DNA from: Sulfitobacter litoralis
GTDB lineage: Bacteria > Pseudomonadota > Alphaproteobacteria > Rhodobacterales > Rhodobacteraceae
Reading direction: 5' to 3'
Length of the DNA stretch: 64,000 nucleotides
Assembly (NCBI RefSeq): GCF_900103185.1
Contig: NZ_FNJD01000004.1
Coordinates: 165,001-229,000, forward strand
Below are positions 18,111 through 27,745 of this stretch, piece after piece. The notes under the pieces were generated by a model, which saw only the letters and a program-made list of their open reading frames with translations, was not told where the DNA came from and did no database searches. Position numbers and translations under genes: made by a program. How positions within the stretch are numbered: position 1 is the stretch's first letter; every line of letters starts with the position of its first letter.

Positions 18111-18130
18111 CGCTAGCCTCGAGGTTAGCG
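18111..18130. other. Hairpin downstream of sspB
   Basis: CGCTAGCC / GGTTAGCG with a TCGA loop, 17 bases after the sspB stop. No T-run follows, so it may be a 3' stabilising hairpin or a weak terminator. Confidence 0.4.
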
Positions 18131-18206
18131 CCATCGTCTCATTGCACCGCTGCCCCCCGCGGGGTAAACCCTGATCAGACATAAGCCCAAGATCAGGAGC
18201 CTTTTC

Positions 18207-19601
18207 ATGGCCGATACCCGTACCGAAACCGACAGCTTTGGCCCATTGGAAGTGCCGTCCGATAAATATTGGGGCGCACAGACGCAGCGGTCGATCATCA
18301 ACTTCCCTATCGGGTGGGAAAAACAGCCCGTGCCGATCATCCGTGCCCTTGGCGTGGTGAAAAAAGCCTGCGCGATGGAAAACCTGAATCAGGGGAATCT
18401 GGACCAGAAACTGGCCGATGCGATCACTGCCGCCGCGACCGAGGTGATCGAGGGTAAATTCGACGACAACTTCCCGCTGGTTGTCTGGCAGACGGGTTCG
18501 GGCACGCAGTCGAACATGAATGCAAACGAGGTCATCTCGAACCGCGCGATTGAAATGCTGGGTGGTGAGAAAGGGTCGAAAGATCCGGTACACCCCAATG
18601 ACCACTGCAACATGGGGCAGTCGTCAAACGACACATTCCCCACAGCGATGCACGTGGCCATCGGCATGCAGGCCCGCGATGTGCTGCTGCCCGGTCTGCA
18701 AAAACTGCACGACGCGCTGGCTGCAAAGTCTGAAGAATTTAAGGACATCATCAAGATCGGCCGGACCCACACGCAGGATGCGACACCGCTGACCTTGGGG
18801 CAGGAATTCTCTGGCTACGCGCATCAGGTGAAAAAAGGCATCGAACGGGTCAACGCCTGTCTGCCCGACATCTACGAACTGGCCCAAGGCGGGACCGCCG
18901 TCGGCACCGGCCTGAACACCAAGAAAGGCTGGGCCGAGGCCGTGGCGGCGCATATGGCTGACATTACCGGCCTGCCCTTTGTCACCGCCCCGAACAAGTT
19001 TGAATCACTGGCCGCCCATGACGCTATGGTCATGTTCTCGGGTGCGTTGAAAACCGTGGCCGGATCGCTGTTCAAGATCGCCAATGACATGCGTTTGCTG
19101 GGCTCCGGCCCGCGTTCCGGTCTGGGCGAATTGATCCTGCCCGAGAACGAGCCAGGATCGTCGATCATGCCAGGCAAGGTGAACCCGACGCAAGCCGAGG
19201 CGCTGACAATGGTGTGTGCCCACGTGATGGGGAATGACGCGGCGGTCGGCTTTGCAGGGTCGCAAGGTCACTTCGAGCTTAACGTCTATAACCCGATGAT
19301 GAGCTATAACGTCTTGCAATCCATGCAGCTTTTGGGCGACAGCGCGTCGGCCTTTACCGACAATATGGTTGTTGGCACGCAAGCAAATATCGAACGAATC
19401 GACAAGCTGATGAAAGAAAGCCTGATGCTGGTGACAGCGCTGGCCCCTACCATCGGCTATGACAACGCGACCAAAGTTGCGAAAACTGCCCACAAAAATG
19501 GCACGACCCTCAAGGAAGAAGCAATCGCCTTGGGCTTTGTCGATGCCGAAACATTCGACCGCGTGGTGCGGCCGGAGCAAATGATCGGACCAAAAGAATG
19601 A
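18207..19601 (+). CDS. fumC: Fumarate hydratase class II
   Basis: Iron-independent fumarase of the TCA cycle, interconverting fumarate and malate. 464 residues; starts with [20 protein letters not shown] and carries the superfamily signature [13 protein letters not shown] and the [11 protein letters not shown] motif. It ends in an ATGA overlap with a DUF4169 gene, followed by a ribbon-helix-helix gene, an arrangement I recall as conserved in Rhodobacterales. Confidence 0.95.
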   Translation: MADTRTETDSFGPLEVPSDKYWGAQTQRSIINFPIGWEKQPVPIIRALGVVKKACAMENLNQGNLDQKLADAITAAATEVIEGKFDDNFPLVVWQTGSGTQSNMNANEVISNRAIEMLGGEKGSKDPVHPNDHCNMGQSSNDTFPTAMHVAIGMQARDVLLPGLQKLHDALAAKSEEFKDIIKIGRTHTQDATPLTLGQEFSGYAHQVKKGIERVNACLPDIYELAQGGTAVGTGLNTKKGWAEAVAAHMADITGLPFVTAPNKFESLAAHDAMVMFSGALKTVAGSLFKIANDMRLLGSGPRSGLGELILPENEPGSSIMPGKVNPTQAEALTMVCAHVMGNDAAVGFAGSQGHFELNVYNPMMSYNVLQSMQLLGDSASAFTDNMVVGTQANIERIDKLMKESLMLVTALAPTIGYDNATKVAKTAHKNGTTLKEEAIALGFVDAETFDRVVRPEQMIGPKE

Positions 19602-19774
19602 GCGCCCCCATCAATCTCAACAAGGTCAAGAAAGAGCGCAACCGCGCATCTCGAAAGGCCCGCGCTGATGAAAATTCAGTGCAGTTCGGCCAAAAGAAGG
19701 ACCAGAAGGAAGTTCTGAAAGAACGTCTGGCTCAAATCGCGCGCAATTTGGAAGCTCACAAGCGCGAAACATGA
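19598..19774 (+). CDS. Small DUF4169-family protein
   Basis: 58 residues, highly charged: [16 protein letters not shown], then Arg/Lys/Glu-rich helix to LEAHKRET. The start overlaps the fumC stop by ATGA and the end overlaps the next start by ATGA, so it is translationally coupled on both sides. Basic amphipathic helices suggest nucleic-acid or protein binding; function unknown. Confidence 0.82.
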   Translation: MSAPINLNKVKKERNRASRKARADENSVQFGQKKDQKEVLKERLAQIARNLEAHKRET

Positions 19775-20001
19775 GCGCGAGACCTGTAAAACATTCGGTG
19801 ACCCTTCGGGGTCACCGCACGTCGATCTCGTTGGAAGATGAATTCTGGCATGAATTGCGCAGGTTCGCGCAAGAGATGGACATGCCGATCAACGCGCTGG
19901 TGGCACAGATAGATGCCGAACGCGGCGTGGAAGCAGGATTGGCATCTGCGATCCGCGTCTACGTCTTGCGTGCGCTCAAGGAGCGTCTGTCAGCCTCGTA
20001 G
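19771..20001 (+). CDS. Ribbon-helix-helix domain protein
   Basis: 76 residues. The core HSVTLRGHRTSISLEDEFW, then helix, MPINALVAQID and a last helix, matches the RHH_4 family of small DNA-binding proteins. Coupled by ATGA overlap to the DUF4169 gene behind fumC. Targets are unknown; there is no toxin gene next to it, so it is not an obvious antitoxin. Confidence 0.82.
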   Translation: MSARPVKHSVTLRGHRTSISLEDEFWHELRRFAQEMDMPINALVAQIDAERGVEAGLASAIRVYVLRALKERLSAS

Positions 20002-20024
20002 GGCACTCAAGCTCGAGGCAAACG

Positions 20025-20068
20025 AAAAGGCCAGCGTCTGATCGCAATCAAACACCGGCCCTATTTTT
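20025..20068. terminator. Bidirectional terminator between RHH gene and aldolase
   Basis: AAAAGGCC (20025-20032) pairs with GGCC (20057-20060) around an inner TGAT/ATCA stem, with T-rich flanks on both strands (CTATTTTTT on plus, TTTTCG on minus). The converging genes on either side support it. Confidence 0.55.
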
Positions 20069-20085
20069 TAGTCTTCAAAAAAATC

Positions 20086-20979
20086 TTAGGCGACGGATGC
20101 GTCGTAGATCTTGGTGATGTTCTGACCCAATGCTGCGTTGAACTCGGCATCGGTCATCTTGACGTTCAGCCCTTCTGTCAACGCCCGCGAAAAGCTGGCG
20201 ATCATCTTGGGGTTCTGGGTCAAACGCGCGCAGGCGTCTTCAGTCGAATACCCGCCCGACAACGCAACGACACGTAGCACATTCGGCAGATCGGCAAGGC
20301 TGTCGTAAAGGCCTGCGGTCTCTGGCAGGGTGACTTTCAGCATCACCGGTTCGTCGGCGGAAAGCTCGGCGAGATGCTTTTCAAGCTCGGACTTCAGAAT
20401 CGTTTCACATTCCGCTTTACTGTCCGAATGGATGTTCACCTCAGGCTCGATGATCGGCACCAGACCGGCGGCGCACACGGTTTTAGCGACGGCGAATTGC
20501 TGCGCCACAACCGACGCGATGCCTTCGGGATTAGCGGATTGGATGACCGACCGCTCCTTGGTGCCAAAGATACCAGCGGCTTTCGCGCGCGCCAGCAGAT
20601 CAGCAAGCTCGGGCATGGGTTTCAGCAGCTGCACGCCGTTTGATTCGTCTTCCAGACCTTTGTCGATCTTGAGGAAGGGCACGACGCCGCGGTCTTCCCA
20701 CAGCAGCTGTGCCACGGGTTTGCCGTTGATCGAATTGTCCATCGTGCGCTCGAACAGGATCGCGCCCAGAACTTTGTCAGAGGTGAAATCATCGGCCAGA
20801 ATGATACGCGCGCGCATGTCGTGCATGGCGTGAAACATCTCGGCGTCGCCGGAATAATCAGAAGGTTCAACGCCATAGAGGCTTAGCGCCTTTGGGGTCG
20901 ATCCGCCCGACTGGTCCAATGCGGCCACAAATCCCTGCCCTGTTTCCATTTGTGTGCGCTGTGCGTCTGTCGTGGTCAT
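20086..20979 (-). CDS. fba: Class I fructose-bisphosphate aldolase
   Basis: Cleaves fructose 1,6-bisphosphate through a Schiff base. 297 residues; opens with QGFVAALDQSGGSTPKAL, has LKIDKGLEDE and the Schiff-base lysine stretch VMLKVTLPETAGLY, and ALSGGYS in the phosphate site. The short bacterial class I form. Single-gene unit. Confidence 0.92.
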   Translation of the reverse strand: MTTTDAQRTQMETGQGFVAALDQSGGSTPKALSLYGVEPSDYSGDAEMFHAMHDMRARIILADDFTSDKVLGAILFERTMDNSINGKPVAQLLWEDRGVVPFLKIDKGLEDESNGVQLLKPMPELADLLARAKAAGIFGTKERSVIQSANPEGIASVVAQQFAVAKTVCAAGLVPIIEPEVNIHSDSKAECETILKSELEKHLAELSADEPVMLKVTLPETAGLYDSLADLPNVLRVVALSGGYSTEDACARLTQNPKMIASFSRALTEGLNVKMTDAEFNAALGQNITKIYDASVA

Positions 20980-21048
20980 GATGATCCTGGCCCTTATTGA
21001 TTCCGTCGTGTGTCCGTTTAGCGCATCTATGCCCGCGATGATATATCG

Positions 21049-22401
21049 TTAGCGCCGGACAAAACGCAGCAAAATGCCATCTTTTGACCGAACCGTCAGA
21101 TGCGCCACGGGAACAGGGGGCTTTTCGCCGACAACCTCAATGCGGTAGTCGCGCAAGATACGCGACAGGATCAACGGTCCTTCGACCATGGCAAACCCTG
21201 CGCCCGGACAGACCCGCGCACCGGCGCTGAACGGCAGATAGGCCTCTCGCTGGCATTTCTTGCCGTTTTCGCTGTGCCATCGGGCCGGATCAAACCCGTC
21301 GGGGTTGTCCCACAGGCGTTCGTGACGATGCAGATGCCACGGGCTGATGACCACTTGCGCCCCCCGCGCCACTTGGCGATCGCGAAAAGTCGCGGGGCAA
21401 CTTGCCTCGCGCACCATCATCGGCACAGGGGGATAAAGCCGCAGCGCCTCGCGGAAGACATCGCGGCTTTGCTTGAGCTTGCCCATAACAGCAAAATCAC
21501 ACTGGTCGATCACCTGCGCCTCTTTGGCCAAACGGTCCTGCCAGTCGGGATGGGTCGCGACCAGATACATCGCCCAGGCCAGCGCCGACGCGCTCGTCTC
21601 GTGGCCCGCAAGAAAGAAGATCGCAACCTGATCGACCATCTCCTCCGTGGTGAAGGTAGAGCCGTCTTCGGGGTCAGGGGTCGTCATAATCTTGGTCGCC
21701 AGATCGTCGGGGGCAGTGCCTGCCTTGATCGCCTCCATCCGCTCGGCCGTCAGCGCGGTGATCAACTGCCGGATCTTGGCAGCGCTGCGTTTTGTATCTT
21801 GTCGGAACAGACGTGGCAGCCAACGCGGCAGCGGCACAAATGCCGCGATGTTCAGGATCGGCTGGCTGCGCTGGTAGGTTTTGAATTCGTCAAAGACCTC
21901 GCGGGCCATATGGTGTTCGATGGGAATCGAAAACAGCGTGCGAAAGATCACATCCGCTGCCGCGTGGCTCGTCTGCGCTTCGGCTTCTAGGGGTTCACCG
22001 TCATGGGGGGCCAGCCGGGCCGCCGCTGCCTCTGCCGCGTCCCAGATCGCGGGGAATGTTTCGCGCAATCGCCCGCCTTCAAACGCAGGGTCGATGATGC
22101 GCCGTTGTCGTTTCCAGGTTTCACCGTTGGTCAGAAAAACAGAATTGCCAAGCAGTGGCCGTAACCCTTCGCCGATCCGGTTGGATTTGGGGTAGTCGTC
22201 GGGGCGCGTCTTGAGCACGTCCTGGATCAGATCGGGCTGGTTGATCAGATAGCTTCGGAAAAATGGCGTTTTGAATTCCGCCATCCACGCACGATACAGC
22301 CGCGCAGGTTGAGCGGATAAGATGTCTTGGCGGAATAGCTTGGCATAGCGCCACAAAGACACTTTCGCGGGCCGGCTTTCAGGTTTGGGCGGCAGTGTCA
22401 T
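21049..22401 (-). CDS. Cytochrome P450
   Basis: Heme mono-oxygenase, 450 residues. Heme ligand Cys398 in FSAGARVCPG, oxygen-activating I-helix FFLAGHETSASA, K-helix FREALRLYPP. The substrate cannot be told from sequence; it resembles the soluble CYP102/fatty-acid-like bacterial group. It is the second gene of a pair: its start overlaps the stop of a membrane hydrolase gene by ATGA, so the two probably act on the same compound. No ferredoxin or reductase gene is adjacent. Confidence 0.93.
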   Translation of the reverse strand: MTLPPKPESRPAKVSLWRYAKLFRQDILSAQPARLYRAWMAEFKTPFFRSYLINQPDLIQDVLKTRPDDYPKSNRIGEGLRPLLGNSVFLTNGETWKRQRRIIDPAFEGGRLRETFPAIWDAAEAAAARLAPHDGEPLEAEAQTSHAAADVIFRTLFSIPIEHHMAREVFDEFKTYQRSQPILNIAAFVPLPRWLPRLFRQDTKRSAAKIRQLITALTAERMEAIKAGTAPDDLATKIMTTPDPEDGSTFTTEEMVDQVAIFFLAGHETSASALAWAMYLVATHPDWQDRLAKEAQVIDQCDFAVMGKLKQSRDVFREALRLYPPVPMMVREASCPATFRDRQVARGAQVVISPWHLHRHERLWDNPDGFDPARWHSENGKKCQREAYLPFSAGARVCPGAGFAMVEGPLILSRILRDYRIEVVGEKPPVPVAHLTVRSKDGILLRFVRR

Positions 22402-23624
22402 GGCGCGGTCGAGGTGAATTTATTCACCGGTTTCACGATGCGGGATCGCGACGCGGGACGTCCAGCATAGCGTTCTGCAAGGCTATGCGGACCTGCGGTG
22501 ATCTGGAAATAGTCATAATCCTTGGGCGCATCAAAGGCACAGAGGTATTGGAAATGTAGCCGGAAGAACCGCCAGCGCAACGCTTTCCAACGCGCCGGGG
22601 TCAGCGATTGTGTGAAGGCCGCTGAAAACACCAGCGGCCAGCGTTTATCTTCGGGGGCCACGCCCGACACTGCAACCGGATCGCACAGCGCAAAGGCGCA
22701 GCCATCGCCGGGGGCAGTCACGTCGATCCAGGTAAGCCCGACGCATCGCGACAGATAGCGTAGATCGGCGCGCAGACGGTGTGCGTCCCGTAGGAAAGAC
22801 ACCATTGGGACTACCTGCCCCAAGCTCATAAAGGCCAGTTTCGGTCCCTCTGCCGGTACCCTGCCCGCGCGGATCAGGTCGGCAAGGATCGACACCCCCA
22901 GATGCGCCCCCGAGGAATGGCCCACGACCAGCACCTCGTCCACGTCAGACTTCAGCGCCTGAACGATTGCGTCGCCAAATTCGGTCATACGGGTTTCAAG
23001 CGCGGGCGGGTTTGCCCCCCGGGTTGCAGCCCCGAAGGCGTAGTCGTGCATTAGATAATAGGCGTAAAACTTGCCATCATGCTTTTTGAACCACCGCAGC
23101 ACCTGCCAACCAAGGCCCACACCAAGGGCGGCGACGATGCCCTTGAACCACGCGGGCCCGCCAAAGAAGGTCAACGTGGTGTACAAAAGCTTGCCCGCAA
23201 GTACAGCGATCAGCAGTTGCAGCAGCAGCATCCCCACCGGATAGAGCGCCGCGATCACCGGCCCCTTGCGCAACTGCATCAACCGCCACAGCGCTCCAGA
23301 GGCGATATACACCCACGCCGTTTGCACCAGCTGTCCATAGGTCGCGAGGATCGAGTTGCTCATGGAGATGCGCACGATGTCAGACCAGACCAGCACCTCG
23401 ACCGTGGTCTCTACATCCACACCATCGATATGCGCGGCGACGTTCCAGCCATAGTTCCCGCCCCCCGTCTTGGGCGATAAGGCGATCTGATAATCCGATA
23501 TCCGCGCCTGTTCGCCGCCTTCCTTGCGGTAAAGCTCGCGGTAGCGGCGCGGATGAATGGGGTCATAGCCGGGGATATAGAAAACCCGTCGCGTTTTGAC
23601 TGTCTGCTCTATATTCTCGGCCAT
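22398..23624 (-). CDS. Membrane-linked alpha/beta-hydrolase-like protein
   Basis: 408 residues. The N-terminus has RRVFYIPGYDPIHPRRYREL, then two or three membrane helices (about 100-175), then a domain with the nucleophile elbow VVGHSSGAHLGVSIL, the GxSxG of lipases and esterases. No better family name recognised. Coupled to the P450 gene by ATGA overlap, which points to a joint lipid or ester pathway. Confidence 0.75.
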   Translation of the reverse strand: MAENIEQTVKTRRVFYIPGYDPIHPRRYRELYRKEGGEQARISDYQIALSPKTGGGNYGWNVAAHIDGVDVETTVEVLVWSDIVRISMSNSILATYGQLVQTAWVYIASGALWRLMQLRKGPVIAALYPVGMLLLQLLIAVLAGKLLYTTLTFFGGPAWFKGIVAALGVGLGWQVLRWFKKHDGKFYAYYLMHDYAFGAATRGANPPALETRMTEFGDAIVQALKSDVDEVLVVGHSSGAHLGVSILADLIRAGRVPAEGPKLAFMSLGQVVPMVSFLRDAHRLRADLRYLSRCVGLTWIDVTAPGDGCAFALCDPVAVSGVAPEDKRWPLVFSAAFTQSLTPARWKALRWRFFRLHFQYLCAFDAPKDYDYFQITAGPHSLAERYAGRPASRSRIVKPVNKFTSTAP

Positions 23625-23680
23625 CGTTCACCCTGTATTTCACCGCAGCTTAAACAGGTTTTCCGGCAAGAGTAAGGCGC

Positions 23681-24433
23681 TTAACCCAAGGATCCCAAGG
23701 CCGGAAATGTTTCCAGAAGCCAAAACGAGAAAGTCGTGAATGCGCCTGTCAGCAACGCCAGCCCGACCACGATCAGCAAGATGCCCATGCCCCGTTCAAT
23801 CAGTCGCATATAGGGTTTAATCCGGTTCATCAGTTGTGTGGCGCGGGTGATGAACATCGCAGCCAGCAAGAACGGAATACCCAAGCCAGCCGCATAGACC
23901 CCCAGCAAAAGCGTACCGCGCGTGACCGATGCTTCGGAAGCCGCAAGTGACAGGATCGCACCAAGCTGTGGCCCGATACAGGGCGTCCAGCCAAAAGCGA
24001 AAGCGAGGCCCAGAATATAGGCACCAAACGACGTGCCGCCCTTATCACCAGCATCCAGACGCGCCTCTTGGTCCAGAAACGGAATACGGAACACGCCTAG
24101 AAAGTGCAGCCCGAAGATGATGACGACAATGCCAGACAGTCGCGCGAACAGAACCTGATTTTGGAGGAAGAACGCCCCAAAAATAGACGCGGTAAAACCA
24201 AGGATTAAAAAGACTGTGCTAAGCCCCATGACAAAGAACAGCGCCGCAATCACCGCCTTGCGTCGCGCAGCTGCGACCGACGACATGTCGTTCAAGGTCA
24301 CGCCGCTCATATAGGCGAGGTACGGGGGCACGATGGGCAAAACGCAGGGGCTCAGAAAACTGATGATCCCTGCGGTCAGCGCGATGAGTATGGCGGGCAA
24401 AAGTCCCGCGTCGATCAGGTCAAATCCAAACAT
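23681..24433 (-). CDS. ccdA: Cytochrome c biogenesis protein CcdA
   Basis: Inner-membrane thiol transporter that passes electrons from cytoplasmic thioredoxin to periplasmic thiol-disulfide proteins for cytochrome c maturation. 250 residues, six membrane helices, with the two reactive cysteines in FLSPCVLPIVPPYL and GWTPCIGPQLG. The start at 24433 gives MFGFDLIDAGLL. It diverges from tusA. Confidence 0.92.
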   Translation of the reverse strand: MFGFDLIDAGLLPAILIALTAGIISFLSPCVLPIVPPYLAYMSGVTLNDMSSVAAARRKAVIAALFFVMGLSTVFLILGFTASIFGAFFLQNQVLFARLSGIVVIIFGLHFLGVFRIPFLDQEARLDAGDKGGTSFGAYILGLAFAFGWTPCIGPQLGAILSLAASEASVTRGTLLLGVYAAGLGIPFLLAAMFITRATQLMNRIKPYMRLIERGMGILLIVVGLALLTGAFTTFSFWLLETFPALGSLG

Positions 24434-24537
24434 GACCCAAGCCTTAATCTGCTTTGTCCAGCGCGTCACCTGCTGTTGCGCGTGAACCCTGTCACAAGGT
24501 TGTGGACGCGCTGAAACATGTCGCCTATTTGAGACTT

Positions 24538-24765
24538 ATGACAGATAAAAACTTTCTCGATGCGACAGGGCTGCTGTGCCCCCTTCCCGTCCTTAAGGCG
24601 CGTAAACGACTGCAATCACTGGCTTCTGGCGATTTGCTGACGGTCCACGCAGATGATCCAGCCGCGATTATCGACATACCCCATTTCTGCGCCGAGGCCG
24701 GTCACAGCCTTGAAACCGCGTTGATGGACCAAACGCCGCAGGCTTATGTAATCCGAAAAAAGTAA
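24538..24765 (+). CDS. tusA: TusA-family sulfurtransferase
   Basis: 75 residues with the CPxP motif (LLCPLPVLKARKRL, Cys14) that carries a persulfide. TusA proteins relay sulfur for tRNA thiolation, molybdenum cofactor or sulfur oxidation; which one is not evident here. Divergent from ccdA, another thiol-handling gene. The ribosome site is weak. Confidence 0.9.
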   Translation: MTDKNFLDATGLLCPLPVLKARKRLQSLASGDLLTVHADDPAAIIDIPHFCAEAGHSLETALMDQTPQAYVIRKK

Positions 24766-24787
24766 ACGCAGGTTTAATCGAAAACAA

Positions 24788-24815
24788 AAAAGGCAGACCC
24801 GAAGGTCTGCCTTTT
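24788..24815. terminator. Bidirectional terminator between tusA and rne
   Basis: Perfect 12-base stem AAAAGGCAGACC / GGTCTGCCTTTT with CGAA loop; T-run on both strands, between converging genes. Confidence 0.9.
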
Positions 24816-24850
24816 GTCGTTTCAAAGTGTCGTCCCGACGAACGCGCGGT

Positions 24851-27745
24851 TTAGCCGCCCAAGGACCACCAGCCGCGCCGCTTTGGCTTGGCGAGTTTTG
24901 CGGGCTGAGCCTGCGGGGCCACCTGAGGCTGCGGCACCTCGGTCATGGGGGGCTCCGGCTGAATTTCCTGCGCGGCGGGGATTTCAGTCGGGGTGCTGTC
25001 GGGCAACTCGGTCGGGGCCGGTGTCGGCTCTACCTCGGCAGGCTGCGACGGCTGCGCGGGGGTCGGTTCCGGCGTCGGGATCGGCGTCGGTTCCTTTGCG
25101 GGCTCAGGCGTCGGCGCGTCGGGTGTTACCTCTGGTTCTGGCTTGGGCTCGGGGGCTGGCTGCTCTTGCGGAGCAGGCGTTTCCTCGGGCTTTGGCGCGT
25201 CTTTAGCGGCATCGACGGGGGCAGCTTTGGGCTTGCGCGTGCGGGTCCGCTTGGGCTTGGGCGCTTCTTCTGCGCTGTCAGCATCCGAAGCTGCCGCATC
25301 AGCGGCCTCGGAAGTCTTGGCGTCAGTATCAACCGTTGCTTCTGCCGCGGCATCCGCCTTGGGTTTGCGGGTCCGGCTGCGGGTGCGCTTGGGTTTGTCC
25401 TGCTGTGTGGCGTCCTCGTTCGTCGCCGCTGCAGGAACGTCGGCTTTCGCCTCTACGGTGGCGTCCGATTTATCCGCATCGCTGGAGCTATCGTTGTCAC
25501 CATCGGAATCGGTATCATTGTTGTCACCGTTGGCCGCATCATCGCCGTTGGCCTTGCCACCCCGACGCCGCCGACGCCGACGACGGCGCTTGGGTTTACC
25601 CTCGGCATCGTTGTCATCGTCCGACCCGCCCTGCTGGTTCTGCGCGCCATTGTCATTATTCGTGGGCTCCGCGTCGGCTGTTTCAACCTCGGCGTCGGCC
25701 TCGGTAGCGACGTCAAGATCTATATCATCGACCTCGTCCATGATAGATGTATCCACCGACACCACATGTTCAATCGGCGTTACAACCCGCGTCGCGGTCT
25801 TGAACTTTTCAAGCGTGAAGTCCGGGCTGACCAAAGCGGGGTCGCCTTCGATGCGCACAGACATGCCGTAACGCCCTTCGATATGGGCGATATGTTCACG
25901 CTTTTGGTTCATCAAGAAGTTGGCGATCCCCACGGGCGCGGTGATCAGCACTTCGCGCGACCGTTTGCGTGTGCCTTCTTCCTCGATCTGGCGCAGGATC
26001 GACAGTGCGAGGTTGTCGTCCGACCGGATCAGACCAGTGCCGTGGCAGGCGTGGCACGGCTGTGTCGTCGCCTCGATCATGCCGGGACGCAGACGCTGGC
26101 GCGACATTTCCATCAGGCCAAAGCCCGAAATGCGACCCACCTGAATGCGCGCGCGGTCGGTTTTCAGTTTGTCCTTCATCAGCTTTTCGACGGCGGCGTT
26201 GTTGCGACGCTCGTCCATGTCGATAAAGTCGATGACGATTAGACCGGCCAGATCGCGCAAACGCAGCTGGCGTGCGACTTCGGCAGCGGCTTCAAGATTG
26301 GTCTTGGTCGCGGTCTGTTCGATCGAGCCTTCTTTCGTGGCCCGGCCCGAGTTCACGTCGATCGCAACAAGCGCTTCGGTCACACCAATCACGATATACC
26401 CGCCCGAAGGCAGCTGTACCGTGGGGTTGAACATGCCCGACAGGTAGCTTTCGACTTGATAGCGTGCAAACAACGGCAGCGTTTCGCTGTAAAGCTTCAC
26501 GTTCTTGGCGTGGGACGGCATGATCATCTTCATGAAGTCCTTGGCGATGCGGTAGCCGCGTTCGCCTTCGACAAACACCTCGTCGATCTCGCGGTTATAA
26601 AGGTCGCGGATCGACCGTTTGATCAGGTCGCCTTCTTCGTAAATCTTGGCCGGCGCGATGGATTTCAGCGTCAGCTCGCGGATCTGTTCCCACAGGCGCT
26701 GCAGGTATTCATAGTCACGCTTGATCTCTGCTTTGGTGCGCTGTGCGCCCGCGGTGCGTACGATCAGACCGGCACCCTTGGGCACCTGAATTTCGTTCGC
26801 GATCTCTTTCAGCTTCTTGCGGTCTGCGGCGTTGGTGATCTTGCGGCTGATGCCGCCCCCACGTGCAGTGTTGGGCATCAAGACGCAGTACCGGCCGGCG
26901 AGCGACAGATAGGTTGTCAGTGCCGCACCCTTGTTGCCGCGTTCTTCTTTTACGACCTGCACCAGCAGGATTTGACGGACTTTTACAACTTCTTGGATCT
27001 TGTAACGCTTGGGACGTGGCTTGCGGGCAGTACGCAGATCGTCGTGGTCATCGTCATCCGCCACGGATTCGATGCTGTCATCCCTGGAGGATGCGTCATT
27101 GGCTTTGGGATCGTCGTCACCGTCATCCGCATCATCGCTGTCATCGCGATCAGTGTCATCGGACTGGGCCGCGTCGCCGCTTGCCTCGGATTTCTCGTCA
27201 GCGGCGGTGTCGCCATCCTGCGCAGGCTCTTCGACGGGCGTTTCACCGACCCGCTCCATCGGAGAGGAGCCCTCCTCGTCGTCCAGATCCACGGTCTCCA
27301 TGCCGTTAATCTGATCGCTGTCTGTGGTGTCCGCGTCTTTGCTGACAGTCGCGTCATCAGACACGGTGTCCTCGGCCTTGGTCTTGCTACGGCTGCGCGA
27401 ACGGGTCCGACGCTTGGGCTTTTCGTCTTCGTCTTCTTTGGCGGCCTGCGCTTCGGCGTAGGCGCGCTCTTCCTCCATCAGCGCCAAACGGTCGGCGACG
27501 GGGATCTGGTAATAATCAGGGTGAATTTCTGAAAAGGCGAGGAAACCATGACGGTTGCCGCCATAATCCACGAACGCCGCTTGCAACGAAGGTTCAACCC
27601 GCGTGACTTTCGCGAGGTAGATATTGCCAGCTAGCTGGCGTTTATTCTCTGATTCAAAGTCAAATTCCTCGACCTTGTTTCCGTCGACCACAACAACGCG
27701 AGTTTCCTCAGCGTGGGTGGCATCGATAAGCATTTTCTTAGGCAT
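24851..27745 (-). CDS. rne: Ribonuclease E
   Basis: Essential endonuclease of the RNA degradosome that also processes rRNA, tRNA and tmRNA. 964 residues from the ATG at 27745 (MPKKMLIDATH). S1 domain (about 35-115 and 265-320) is split by a long acidic Asp/Glu/Ser insertion (about 115-255). The DNase I-like catalytic part has VAIDVNSG and VIDFIDMD with the metal-binding Asp residues, and the zinc-link CHACHGTG. The C-terminal third is a disordered Ala/Pro/Glu scaffold with a nine-residue Arg block in KPKRRRRRRRRRGGK and Pro-Thr-Glu repeats, ending KPKRRGWWSLGG. Confidence 0.95.
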   Translation of the reverse strand: MPKKMLIDATHAEETRVVVVDGNKVEEFDFESENKRQLAGNIYLAKVTRVEPSLQAAFVDYGGNRHGFLAFSEIHPDYYQIPVADRLALMEEERAYAEAQAAKEDEDEKPKRRTRSRSRSKTKAEDTVSDDATVSKDADTTDSDQINGMETVDLDDEEGSSPMERVGETPVEEPAQDGDTAADEKSEASGDAAQSDDTDRDDSDDADDGDDDPKANDASSRDDSIESVADDDDHDDLRTARKPRPKRYKIQEVVKVRQILLVQVVKEERGNKGAALTTYLSLAGRYCVLMPNTARGGGISRKITNAADRKKLKEIANEIQVPKGAGLIVRTAGAQRTKAEIKRDYEYLQRLWEQIRELTLKSIAPAKIYEEGDLIKRSIRDLYNREIDEVFVEGERGYRIAKDFMKMIMPSHAKNVKLYSETLPLFARYQVESYLSGMFNPTVQLPSGGYIVIGVTEALVAIDVNSGRATKEGSIEQTATKTNLEAAAEVARQLRLRDLAGLIVIDFIDMDERRNNAAVEKLMKDKLKTDRARIQVGRISGFGLMEMSRQRLRPGMIEATTQPCHACHGTGLIRSDDNLALSILRQIEEEGTRKRSREVLITAPVGIANFLMNQKREHIAHIEGRYGMSVRIEGDPALVSPDFTLEKFKTATRVVTPIEHVVSVDTSIMDEVDDIDLDVATEADAEVETADAEPTNNDNGAQNQQGGSDDDNDAEGKPKRRRRRRRRRGGKANGDDAANGDNNDTDSDGDNDSSSDADKSDATVEAKADVPAAATNEDATQQDKPKRTRSRTRKPKADAAAEATVDTDAKTSEAADAAASDADSAEEAPKPKRTRTRKPKAAPVDAAKDAPKPEETPAPQEQPAPEPKPEPEVTPDAPTPEPAKEPTPIPTPEPTPAQPSQPAEVEPTPAPTELPDSTPTEIPAAQEIQPEPPMTEVPQPQVAPQAQPAKLAKPKRRGWWSLGG

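Noticed and set aside
24827..26242. Long open frame (471 codons) on the plus strand
   Set aside because: It lies antisense inside rne over the Ala/Pro/Glu-rich region; high G+C and repeated codons keep antisense frames open. Rne is unmistakable.
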